Assembly: GCF_000143415.4 (NCBI RefSeq)
Contig: NW_003314358.1
Location: forward strand, 444,731 to 508,730
Source: Selaginella moellendorffii
Lineage: Eukaryota > Streptophyta > Lycopodiopsida > Selaginellales > Selaginellaceae
Direction of reading: 5' to 3'
DNA: 64,000 nucleotides
The notes under the pieces are model-generated. The model was not told the origin of the DNA. It did no database searches and saw only the letters and a list, made by a program, of their open reading frames with translations. This document shows positions 1 through 9,260 of the stretch, piece by piece. Both the position numbers and the translations under genes were made by a program. Numbering within the stretch: position 1 is the stretch's first letter; each line of letters begins with the position of its first letter.

Positions 1-9
1 AAACCTTAA

Positions 10-195
10 AAGGGACACACTCCTCTGAAGCCGAGCACAAGCACGGTCAACTTCCTCCAGGTGGACTCAGGAGGAGCTGGGAACAAGTACGCGTTGGCCG
101 TCTCCCAGAACATTAAGGGGCTGGAAGAAGCCAACTTGTCCCTGAGACTTGCGATGAAGAACTTATTCCAAAACGAGCTCCCAGCCGGACCTTAA
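10..195 (+). CDS. possible 3'-terminal coding exon, unknown product
   Basis: After an in-frame TAA at 7-9, this frame stays open for about 61 codons to a TAA at 193-195. The encoded segment ends in LPAGP and has a mixed, protein-like composition (for example NKYALAVSQNIKGLEEANL). An AG at 11-12 could be a splice acceptor, so this may be the last exon of a gene that starts left of the window. I do not recognise a family. It could also be chance, since the frame is short and has no internal start that I trust. Confidence 0.25.
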   Translation, partial: KGHTPLKPSTSTVNFLQVDSGGAGNKYALAVSQNIKGLEEANLSLRLAMKNLFQNELPAGP

Positions 196-439
196 AAGAC
201 TATAGCTACAATTAACAGGTCATTTCTTGTATGAGAAGTATGTATGATTGGATTTGGACACTGACAATGTGCCGCGTTTGATTTCATATGAATGTTTTCT
301 TACAATTTCCAGGAGTAATCCAAGGCACTGGTATCAGTGCCGTGTTATTCCGTCAGCTCAGCTCTCAAAAACATAAAGAAGAAGAGACAAACCTTTCCGA
401 GATCGTTCGATCATCCGTAGCAAACGGATTTTCTGTGGT

Positions 440-1800
440 GGTCAGCTGGAAGGTGGTGCTGCTGGTGGGGGCTGCTTGGCGGATCTGAGCTCCAGGGGAC
501 CACCAAGCTCGGCTTTGAGATCAAACATCCTCTCTAGAGCGTGCATGTTTTCCAGCGCCTCGTTCACCGTCCTGGTGTCACTGCCATCGCTTCTCATTGC
601 ATGGGCCCGTGGAGCAGCTTGTTGACGATTCCCCGGCTGAGGTCCTCGATGAGCTTCCTGTTCTTCTTGTACAACTCGTCGCCTCCCATCTTCGCCAGGC
701 ACTTCTCCAGCTTGCTGGTCCGGATCCTCTCCGCATAAGCTCCCTCCACGCCTCGAAGCTCCGGAGCTCCTCCTCGATAATGGTCTGGGCCTCCATGGCC
801 TTCCTCCTCCTCTCTTCCTGGTTGGCGGTCACCACCTCTTTCAAGTCGTCCACATTGTAGAGCCTGACTCCGGAGACCTCAGCAACACAGGCCGCAACGT
901 TCCGAGGGACCGAGATATCGATGAAGAACCTGGTTCCCAAAGGAGCAGCCGGGATCTTCTCAGCGTCACCTTTGTAGAAGAGTGGCTGGTCTGACGCTGT
1001 GCTCGTGAAGACAACGTCGGCCTCCCCGGCACATCTCATCATCTCGTCCAGAGACTGGTATTCGAGCGTGGAGTCTGGAAACTCGGTCATGTGCTGCTGC
1101 ATCCTGTCGACCACCACCATCTTGGTGCAGCCTTTGGAGATGAGGTGCTTGAATAGCAGCTTGGACATCTTCCCGGCACCGCCGATCATGACTTGAGCTG
1201 CGGAGAGCCCCCAAAGCTCGCAACTTTCATCGCTGCTAGCTCCACCACCGCGGAGCTCACCGACACCGCCCTGGCCGCAATGCTCGTTTCCGTCCGGACT
1301 CTCTTGCCAGCCGTGATCACCTGCTTGAAGAGCCCATTCAAGTTCCTGCCGAATCCGTTGGCACCCTGCCCGACCTTGAACACCTGCTTGACTTGCGCGA
1401 GAATCTGCCCCTTGCCCAGCACGCACCTTGAACAAATGCTGTGTCGCGTCTCGGTCGCGTAGTATGAACAAATGCTGCCGGTGTTCTTCCAGAGGAACTC
1501 CACTAGTCTACAAAAGGAAGTTTTTAAGACTCTAGCACCAAGAACTTGAGAGCTCACCTTGGACATCCACTCGGGTCACCTCCTTGACACCACGAGAGAG
1601 CCACCACGTAAATCTCCACGCGATTACACGTACTTAGAACTGCCGCCTCCTCTATATGGTTGTGAGCAACGAGCTTGCCAATAGCACATGGCCATTCCGC
1701 CTCTGGAACGGCCAACTTCTAACGTAGCTCCACTGAAGCTGTGTGGACATTCAATCCTATCACCAGAATGCTGCTCTTCTCACTAGTATATCCTGCCAAG
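440..1800 (-). pseudogene. HEMA: glutamyl-tRNA reductase (HEMA) pseudogene
   Basis: The minus strand encodes blocks of plant glutamyl-tRNA reductase, the plastid enzyme that reduces Glu-tRNA to glutamate-1-semialdehyde at the start of tetrapyrrole synthesis. In order I see the N-terminal block (SSILVIGLNVHTASVELR) after a splice acceptor near 1800, [19 protein letters not shown], an intron ending [34 protein letters not shown], the NADPH-fold GAGKM with [20 protein letters not shown]-like and [33 protein letters not shown] and the C-terminal NEALENMHALERMFDL. These blocks lie in different frames. Lesions: a TAG after VELR where the family has Arg-Glu-Lys; loss of the SAGLDSL segment; a frameshift between the VVELAAMK block and the GAGKM block; loss of about a dozen residues after FEAWR with a frameshift; and a 4-base loss after HGPMQ. 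Many independent lesions argue against sequencing error, so this is a dead copy. The functional copy must lie elsewhere. Confidence 0.9.
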
Positions 1801-2620
1801 AACACAATCCAATCCAATCTTATCAGCTCAATCCAATCTACCCGTGGAAGAACGAGAAGAAAAATAGGAAAGCTAAATGCACCGGCATTTCGGAGCTGTT
1901 CTAGAACTGCCAAGCTCGCAGCCTTGGCCCTGTGACTGGGATAACTGCATCTATCATCTGTCTTGTTGCGCAAAAAAGCAATTCCAAGTTTTGCATGTGC
2001 CTAATGACATGGCAAAAATTAAGTAGGGCTTTGGGCCAATAGCTGTGATTAACCCAAAGTTAATCAATTGCTTCATTCAAGATTTGTCTCTTCAATGGCA
2101 GCAGCAGCAAGCGATTCTAATGTGGGGTCTCAAGACCATGTAGACTACAATTACTAGTCATCGCCAAATGATGTCTCACAGTAGCAACAACAAGTTCTAG
2201 GTGATGTGGTGGAGAGAGCAATGAACCAGGTTTGTGTTTATTTTGATAAAGTAGAATTTAATCACTTTTTTTTCCAGGATTTGAGCACTCTACACAACTT
2301 AGTGCTTCAAGTACTTAATGTATTCCAATATAGTTCTTTACAACTTGAGGAATAAGTGTGCAAGAAGACTTCAAACAGCCATTACATTTTCAAAGTCCCT
2401 TTGCTATTTTAGCAAGTACTAGCACCTAGTGTTTTTTGCTTTTTAAACCTTCTTTGTGGCCAGATCTAGGCACTTAGACACAAACTTCCAGCCAAGTGCC
2501 TTGTGGGATTGTAGGAAGTACTACTCAATTTTAGAATGTTTTTTCTTAGTTATGGGTTTGTAATGGGGTTTTTTAGATAAGTGCAAATCATATAGCATCC
2601 TAGATCCTGGCGTTTGGAAT
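1801..2620. other. stretch without recognisable gene
   Basis: Upstream of the reductase relic. The part next to 1800 is probably old intron of that relic. Beyond it I see only AT-rich, low-information sequence with short poly-T runs and no frame worth annotating. Confidence 0.4.
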
Positions 2621-2624
2621 TTGA

Positions 2625-3047
2625 TTGCTTCCTCTAAGGAAACACAATATGCATGTCTTCATACAACTTCATTCGGGTGGTGAGCCACTTCTTATCTATG
2701 TACTATCTCAATACGGTAGTTATGATTTCCAACATGAGGTCCACTCAACAAATATGGCATCGACATCAAAGTTCCTTAATATCAATTTCACTGACAACTA
2801 TGGCATGCACTTTGCAACAGCTTCGATGGCAGCCAATGCTATTGATAAATACAGCCACCTTTGTAAGCCATCTAATTGGTTGTATATTCAACATTACAAG
2901 GTTAGAGCTAAGAATCTGAAATATCATTTGGGACTCCATTGTCTCTCAGTAGATATTTGTACGGCCACACATACTCGAGCATGGCTAGAAAAGGCTCCTC
3001 TAGTGTTTAACTTTGTCAAACTATCAGACATTGTTCCACTGAGTTAG
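2625..3047 (+). CDS. open frame of unknown function, possibly transposon-derived
   Basis: A 140-codon open frame starts at ATG 2625 in AT-rich DNA. It has residues such as NFTDNYGMHFATASMAANAID and no motif I recognise. It lies about 500 bases upstream of a dead Pif1-type helicase in the same orientation, so it could be a remnant of the same mobile element. It could also be an ordinary chance frame. No signal peptide, membrane span or repeat is visible. Confidence 0.2.
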   Translation: MLPLRKHNMHVFIQLHSGGEPLLIYVLSQYGSYDFQHEVHSTNMASTSKFLNINFTDNYGMHFATASMAANAIDKYSHLCKPSNWLYIQHYKVRAKNLKYHLGLHCLSVDICTATHTRAWLEKAPLVFNFVKLSDIVPLS

Positions 3048-3539
3048 TTTGCAAAGGATGTTTTTGCTTATACTTTTGCAACAGCTGTTGTGGCAATCAT
3101 TGGTGTGGATCAAATGCCTAACACTACAAACATCATATTCATTGCTGATGATCTTGAAGTTGAAAACACCTATAAGGTATTTATAATATTCTAATTGGAT
3201 TTTTTGGGTAAACTTCAAAAGCAGGTGCATGGGGATATGCCAAGTCATATTTTCTATAGTCTCCAAGGAACTAAAGATAAAAACATGTTCAGGATTGCAC
3301 CCTTGATTATTGTCTTGAAAATTCTTGACGATATGTCTTGGGACCACATACAGAAGCAAATGCACTCTATCTTATCCAATATGTCTTTCTTGATGTTTAC
3401 CAATGGTTCATAATGCATGTTTTGTCAATAGATGCATGTTTACTTCATCTCTAAAAACCCTCAAGCAATCTTTGTTTGTTATAGCTGCTATGTTTGCAAA
3501 AAGTTTAAGTTCGAGAAAAAAACATGAGATATGGGTTGG

Positions 3540-4560
3540 TGTCATACTTCAATTTAATGATGAATAACAAATTATATATAATGATATCCTTATCATAATT
3601 AACAACCCAATTGAGCAAAATCGATATATTTTCATTGATGGTCCTAGTGGTACTAGTAAAAAAAATTTCACACTCTTAACATACATTTCAATTTTTAAAC
3701 AAAAATGTAATTAATATGACTTGGATAGATATTGCAAGCATTTTACTTCATAATGGTCAACTTCTGTTATTATAACTAATAGTGAAGCAGGCCAAAAAAT
3801 TAAAAATGCAGATGTATTAATATGGGATGAAATTAGTATGGTTCACACACATGCATTTTTTGCCATTAATTTAGCATTAAAAAATATTTTTAAAAATGAA
3901 TTGTTATTATTACAAGTGGTGACTTTAGATAAACACTATTAGTTATTCCACATGGTCATCGAGCACAAATTGTTTCAAATTCAGTAAAAATGAATAGGTT
4001 TTAGAAATTTTTAAGAACACTTTTACTAAAAAGGAATATGAGACTAATTAAAAACAACTCATTATTGGCTAATTAGCTTCTTCGAATTGAAAATAGTAAT
4101 AATTATGTAAATTTACCCAATTTGCCTTAGATTTTTCAATTGAATTCCTAAATTCTCTTCTATTCTTCCACCACATAAACTCTTACTTAAAGAAGGTATT
4201 ATCCTTATTTTATTAAGGAATATATATTTATCAACTGGACTATGTAATAGTACACACCTTATACTTAAACATTCGTTACCAACAATTCTAGATTGTGAAA
4301 TTATATTAGGCCAATTCAAAGGTACACAAGCTTTCATCCCTCGAATCACACACACCTTTAGATATAGAAATTCTATTTAAACTGTCCAGAAGACAATTTC
4401 TAGTGTGTTTAGGGTATTGCTTTACAATCTCTAAATGTCAAGGCCAAACATTTGACTGAGTCGGAATACATTTGCCACATCCAATTTTCAGCTATAGCCA
4501 ACTTTATATGGCTTTTATCAAGATGCAAATCATTAGCAGAACTAGGCATTAAAGTACAAA
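3540..4560 (+). mobile_element. degenerate Pif1/Helitron-type helicase relic
   Basis: Translating in shifting plus frames gives the ordered landmarks of a Pif1-family helicase as carried by Helitrons: a QFNDEQ-like block before IIYNDIL (about 3550-3600), a Walker A-like IDGPSGTSKKNF (about 3630-3668; canonical GPGGTGKT), a Walker B-like LIWDEISM (about 3814-3840), a block near 4080-4120 resembling LRIEN, a block resembling SLESHTPLDIEILFKLS (about 4335-4390), and KCQGQTFD followed by VGIHLPHPIFS (about 4434-4490). Stops and frameshifts separate the blocks, so the element is long dead. I did not find the Rep/HUH domain or Helitron termini (TC start, CTRR end with hairpin), so Helitron membership is inferred from the helicase type. 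Confidence 0.7.
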
Positions 4561-4849
4561 ACACATCATTCCCTTAAGTCCTACTTTCACCATCAACACA
4601 ATATATAAGGAGGTTTTATATTAAATCCTCCATGCATTGTTTGTAGCACTGAAACAAATTCTTAATATAAGTTTAATGAATAAATAAAAAAAGCCTTGAA
4701 AAGCTTGTATTATAACTGCAACATTCAAAACAGTATTTGCTAATAGGACAACATATGCTGGGTAAGTGCTAGTTATCTATAAATACAAATGCATATAAAA
4801 ATAATATTAAATTTAATAATAATTTACTGCGCATTTCATCCAGCAATGC

Positions 4850-5092
4850 TTGGTTTGCTTAATAGTAGCATCATTTTTATCTAGTATTTTTTAATAATCC
4901 AATTGATCAATAATTGTAAACATGTATATAATTTATAAATCAAGATTAAGCTTATTGCATATCAACCATTAGAATAAATAAGAATATACTAGAAAGTGTT
5001 TAAATATAAATAAAAAATTAATTTAAATAAATAGCAACTGTTAAATGATAAAATATCCAAGCATATTCTAGGTTTGCTTAAGCAAGCCAAAA
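4850..5092. repeat. MITE-like inverted-terminal repeat, copy 1
   Basis: An AT-rich element bounded by TTGGTTTGCTTAA on the left and an inverted version (TTAAGCAAGCCAAAA) on the right. Its inside matches a second copy at 26260-26573, including a shared block reading CATATCAACCATTA followed by AAGAATATACTAGAAA and later a CAACTGTTA block. There is no coding capacity. Size and structure suggest a non-autonomous DNA transposon. The exact ends and target duplication are not resolved. Confidence 0.55.
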
Positions 5093-5334
5093 AATAAATT
5101 TATAATGTTCACATTTAGTTCTTTTTCTCTTTGGATTAAGAAGTAAATTAATTATTCTTCATTTTTCTGATGAAGTTGACACTAATGAATAAAAAATCTA
5201 TCACCAAGCAATCCGCTATTTTTATATACAAGATCAATTGCTATGCTGTGTCTAACAGGAGCAAATACCCATCCTATAACCAAAACAATAAAAACCAGTA
5301 AGAAGAGAAACAAAGTTCTCAGGATTCAAACAAC

Positions 5335-5454
5335 TCACATATCAGCAGCGCTAAGCGCAATTTGATCTCCAGATCCTGCAAATCAAGAGAGGGAAAAATC
5401 AATGTCTCAAAAGAAAACAAAAAATCAATGTAAGAGGTGATGTCAATATATTAC

Positions 5455-5492
<38 letters not shown>

Positions 5493-5868
5493 ACACCCCA
5501 TGGGCTGAATCGTGGCGTGGCGAGAGAGGAACAAACCTACCTGAGGCAGAGGAAACAGTAATCTCAGCCTTGCGCTTGGTAACCAGCGTGATCTTCTTGG
5601 TAACCGGCCGATCTTGCCTCCCATTACCAGTCGCCTCCACTCTGATCCTCCTCAGCGGATCATCTGGCGGATGATCAAACATCACACATTGCGAACCAAG
5701 AACAAGAAAAACAAAATCCCCAAAACTTCACGCTCGCGCGTCCGCCCAAAGCCCTACCATTGACGAAGACGCCATCGGTGTCGAGCTCCATCACCGCCCT
5801 GTGTCGATCTGCAGCGTTGCTGCTACTCCTCGCACATCCATCGTCCTCCCAAATGCGCCTCCAACTCC

Positions 5869-5872
<4 letters not shown>
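5335..5872 (-). CDS. small three-exon gene, unknown product (about 92 aa)
   Basis: A consistent plant-style gene model on the minus strand: exon 1 5758-5872, exon 2 5541-5663, exon 3 5335-5375, with GT-AG introns (GTAGGG...GCCAG and GTAGGT...TGCAG) of 94 and 165 bases that keep one frame. The product starts MGSWRRIWEDDGCARSS, contains VMELDTDGVFVNDDPLRRI across the first junction, a basic KKITLVTKRKAEITVSSAS segment, and ends GDQIALSAADM. The TGA at 5335-5337 sits inside GATATGTGAGT, which is also an excellent splice donor, so the last exon may continue and the protein could be longer. I do not recognise the family. A (CT)n run lies just upstream of the ATG, between this gene and the oppositely oriented PPR relic. 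Confidence 0.5.
5456..5491. repeat. (AG)n microsatellite
   Basis: About 18 perfect AG dinucleotides, lying within the second intron of the minus-strand gene model at 5335-5872. Confidence 0.95.

Positions 5873-5905
<33 letters not shown>
5872..5905. repeat. (CT)n microsatellite
   Basis: About 17 CT dinucleotides immediately upstream of the ATG of the minus-strand small gene. On that strand it reads as GA repeats. Such GA/CT tracts are common in plant core promoters and 5' leaders. Confidence 0.95.
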
Positions 5906-5909
<4 letters not shown>

Positions 5910-6047
5910 ATTTCTTCCCTCTTCTTCGCGAATCGAAATGTTACGACGCTGTTTTATCGCCCAGTTAGGTCACAATCATCGAGCGACACGTAAGCGCTGT
6001 AAGCTTTGGACACCTGGCGCGATCTCGTTTGATTTTCTCCTTTTTAA

Positions 6048-7560
6048 ATTTTCTAGGATTCTTTACGAGCCAGGGGCGCGCTCCATGGACAATATCTTCC
6101 AGCCGCATTCTCAGGCCTTCAAACAGCGGCATCATCGTCAGGGGCGTGGCCGACGATTTCGATCAGAATGCGATGAAGACCAAGGCTCCAGGCAAGGCGA
6201 GGGAAGATGGAGAGGCCACAAAGGCGGGCAAGGAGAAGGAGGACAAGCAGGAGGTGAGTGAATTGGATCTACTGGATTTGCAATTCGCGAAAATCGAGAC
6301 TACAACAAGAACAACAATAGCAAGCCGGAGTCCCTGGAGCCAATCGTCCAGGAGATCCCGCTCCTACCGCCCTTTGGATCTGACGAGGAGCTCATCGAGT
6401 ACGCGACTGCGGTCGTGAAAGAAACGCCGTGGCGGCAGCTCTACACCAAGCTCGCAGTTCTAGTCAAGGCTCAGCACGTCCCAGAGATCATCAAGGATTC
6501 GCCGGTGGTGTTTAGTTTCTTCATGTGGGTGAGAGCCAGGCGACACATCCGTCTGGATTCCTCCATGTTTTACGCTGCTCTTCGAGGTTCTAAGCTCCAC
6601 CGACAAGTCGGAGGAGATGCTCGACCAGATGCCAACGTGGATTCCCCATTGTTGTGACGGTGATGCTTGGCTGGACAGGGCCGGGGACGCTCTCAAGCTC
6701 TTCTTGAAGATGGAGGAGCTCGGGGTGAAGTATCTGAAGACCTTAACTTTCAACTGCGACTTACAGTTTGATATGGTACACAAGAGGATGACGATGATGA
6801 GGAAGATGAACGCTCTCACGTACGAGATTCTCATCGCCAAGATCTGCCGGGCGAGCAGGCTTGCTCGCTCTTCTGGGAGATGATCAAGTCCGGCTATGCT
6901 TCTCCCGCGGACTGTGTGCCGGTGGTGGAGAGCAGCTAGATCGAGATGGTGTGGAGCTTCATCAAGGAGCTTCCCAAGCTTCCGGACTGCGATTTCGACG
7001 AGAAGATCATATACTCTCTCGTCAAGGGACTTATGGACAGGGAGAGGCTTCATCTGGCAAGGAAGCTGTTTCAGTCGGTGCTGAGCACGGGGAAGAAGTT
7101 GCCGGCGGATACTTACAACCTTTTCATCCTCAAGCTGCGCACGACGGCAGCGAGCAGACCTTTGATCTCATGAAGCAGAACGGATGGCGTTCCAGACACG
7201 CGCAGCTCGCTGGTGCGAGCGGGATCGATCGGCGAGGCGTATCAGCTCTTTGCGGAGATGATGGACAAACGCTACCAGGCTATCACTTACATACTCGTGC
7301 AGATCCTCAACAGGGACGGGAAGATGAACGCGAGCACCGACACGGAAGCCATGACGAAGCTCAAGGAGAAGGGAAAGTTTGAGGGAGCAGGGACGTACCT
7401 CGACAAGCTTTCGCAGCAAAAACTTTTGCCGTCTGGGAAAGGCAAGGGATCGAAGGGAAGGTTCTGGTGAAAGTGTTGCAAAAGGATGGACGGAGGCTGG
7501 AAGATCTCCACATGTTTCGTTCTACTCGCAAAAGCTTGGATTTCGGCAAGAGGATGTGAG
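6048..7560 (+). pseudogene. P-class PPR gene, decayed duplicate (copy A)
   Basis: Nearly every segment of the intact 648-aa PPR gene at 15625-17571 can be recognised here in order, from the presequence-like region through ESELDLLDLQFAKIETTT-type sequence to the C-terminal region before 7470. The copy is broken by many deletions. The reading frame is lost by about 6640, a central block of about 300 bases (several PPR motifs, between KMNALTYEILIAKI and EQACSLF) is missing, a TAG follows VVESS, and further small losses follow. It cannot encode the protein. The downstream part of the same duplication is better preserved, so the decay is specific to this gene. Confidence 0.92.
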
Positions 7561-7794
7561 TTAACTTTATATATGTTTTTCGCGCTCTCGATTTGATAGT
7601 TCTGTTTTGTTTTGTGCAGTAGCTTTGAGAGAACTTTGCACTGCTGTGAGTGATCTGAAGCATTGATTTGGAAGTTTGGAGAGCCGTGTGTGGAATATCT
7701 CCTACACGACGACAATAATGCAGGTATGGGATAATATTCTCTCGGAAGTGCGGCTGCCTCCACTGTCGCTGGCGGCTGCGCAAAGCGGCCACGC

Positions 7795-7804
7795 TATATA
7801 TAAA
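7795..7804 (+). promoter_or_regulatory. TATA box of the DRM1/ARP-like gene, copy A
   Basis: TATATATAAA, conserved in sequence and position in copy B (17841-17850). It lies about 210 bases upstream of the ATG at 8015, leaving room for a leader. Conservation in both copies next to an open frame supports a real promoter. Confidence 0.6.
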
Positions 7805-8014
7805 GTCGTGGAGCCAGGTGATAACTCGCCACTCTCATTTTCAGAGCTCTCAGTGCTATTTGATTCCTTCCAGCTTGACATCTTTCTTGCAGACCGCTTT
7901 CAATCGATCGTCTCTGTTCCCCAGCCTCGAGAAAAGTCCACTTTGCTGTTCCAGTGCTTCTCTAGCTCGTCCGTCTTTGAAAGATCAAGCTTTGGCCGAT
8001 CTGGTTGATCCGAG

Positions 8015-8248
8015 ATGGGATTTCTGGCAAGGTTGTGGGACGATGTTGTTTCTGGGCATGATCCTGGGATGAATCTGCGGGATCCAAAGCTTGAAGGATC
8101 ATCGCAAGGAGCTCCTTTCGCCCAACGAGAGAAAGACAAGTCAGGGAATACGAGTGATCGAGAACGAAGAACCGGAGATCCGAGCGTTACAAGACAATTA
8201 TCTCCCAGTGTCTCGGATTGGCTCGTTCTCAGCATTCTAGACAGATGA
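8015..8248 (+). CDS. small DRM1/ARP-like (dormancy/auxin-associated) protein, copy A
   Basis: A 77-aa frame begins MGFLARLWDDVVSGHDPG. The start resembles the N-terminal signature of plant dormancy-associated/auxin-repressed proteins (Gly-x-Leu-x-x-Leu-Trp-Asp-Asp-x-Val-Ala-Gly). A later VTRQLSPSVSDW segment loosely recalls their VTR-containing region. The protein is shorter than most family members (about 100-150 aa) and lacks the Ser/Pro-rich tail, so the assignment is tentative. The family is stress- and hormone-responsive, with unclear biochemistry. The sister at 18067-18300 is also 77 aa. The two differ by substitutions and by compensating whole-codon indels only (SGHDP versus AHDP; TGDPS versus TRDDPG), which suggests coding constraint. 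A TATA box sits upstream. Confidence 0.55.
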   Translation: MGFLARLWDDVVSGHDPGMNLRDPKLEGSSQGAPFAQREKDKSGNTSDRERRTGDPSVTRQLSPSVSDWLVLSILDR

Positions 8249-8663
8249 CAAAAAAAGCTTCTCAAAGTTTGCTCTTTGCAAAGAAAGATCTTTGTCTTGT
8301 GAAAGTCTGCTCTTCACAAAAATCTACGTGATGATCTAGGCTTGAAAAGAAAAATCTTCTAAATGAAGTTCTGATTGGTGGATCCAAACTTTCGATTCGA
8401 TCTTGGATTAAATGATTTTGTTCCACCACAAAATCATAGAAAATTTCAACCATCAGTAGCGGAAGTTCTTTATATTCATCACCACCATCTCAGAGAACAT
8501 CGTTTGGTCTTTCACATTCTCTCCAGTGTTCTTACTTACCTTGATCTCTTTCTTTCAGCGACCTGTGAATCCAGACAGCGAACGCTTTGAATTGGTTTGG
8601 ATTCATGAAAGTCGCCGAGAATTGAATTGAATGCCTCGTCCAGCGCCCTCGAGAATTCCTTCT

Positions 8664-8989
8664 CTACACTGCCATGGCGATGGATCCCTCCTCCTGGAAG
8701 TGGAGGAGCAAGAGCATGGCTTCCCTCTCCAGACGAAGCCCAAGGTAGAGGATCATCAAAACGTAGGCCAAGATCGCGAGAGCTCCCAAGGGCCCGAGCG
8801 CCGCACGGTACAAGCTCGCAGCGCTCGAATCCATCACGGCTGTGGAAACGAAATAGCCGCCAGCAAACGCGACGCAAATGCCAATCGCCCACGCCACTAA
8901 TCTCATCATCAACACACAAAGGAAGAAACAACGCATCGATGGATAGAAAACGAATCGCGAGGACCTACAGTGGTTCCTGAGCCCTCCAT
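8664..8989 (-). CDS. small two-helix membrane protein (85 aa, two exons), copy A
   Basis: Exon 1 is 8965-8989 and exon 2 is 8664-8896. Splicing at GTAG/GTCC and GATTAG/TG joins codons to give MEGSGTTVVAWAIGICVAFA, then GGYFVSTAVMDSSAASLYRAALGP in two pieces, a second hydrophobic stretch (LGALAILAYVLMILYLGL), then RLEREAMLLLLH and a short tail ending SIAMAV. Residues about 8-25 and 47-66 are likely transmembrane helices. I do not know the family. The gene is convergent with the DRM1/ARP-like gene. The duplicate in copy B has lost the splice donor and much of helix 1, so this is the retained copy. The donor context GTCCTC is weak but is the one that keeps the frame. Confidence 0.6.
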
Positions 8990-9260
8990 CGTCGCAAGAG
9001 CCACAAAGTTCTCCGCGAGAGAATGGATGGAACAGGACATCTTATAAAGTCCCATCTTATATGATTCCCCTCCACTACGAGGACGTGATGGGCATCCTGG
9101 AAAGGAAGAGAAGATCGCGAGATTCACAAAATGAAATAAGGCATTGTTTTGGATCTATGGTGAGGGCTCCAGATCTGCGTTGGAGAGAGGAATTCCAAGG
9201 CAGAGAGAAAGGAAAGGAACCATCGTCATTCTTTTAGCACCACACTCATACATACAATGC

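Larger units (their letters stand above)
6048..9260. repeat. segmental duplication, copy A
   Basis: This block matches copy B (about 15606-19133) from the PPR leader to just past the small membrane-protein gene. The left limit is near TTCTAGGATTCTT (copy B: TTCTAGGGTTCTT). The right limit is near ACTCATACATACAATGCGG (copy B: ACTCATACAATGCGG). Both copies have the same order and orientation: PPR gene, TATA box, small DRM1/ARP-like gene, then a convergent membrane-protein gene. Copy A carries many small deletions in the PPR part. Confidence 0.9.

Noticed and set aside
578-1471. A 297-codon minus-strand frame as an intact glutamyl-tRNA reductase
   Set aside because: Only part of this frame matches the enzyme; before about residue 95 and after FEAWR the matching sequence is in other frames, so it is one piece of a broken gene.
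5335-5375. Continuation of the small minus-strand gene beyond the TGA by using the overlapping GTGAGT donor
   Set aside because: No convincing downstream exon found in the AT-rich sequence to the left; noted as an alternative only.
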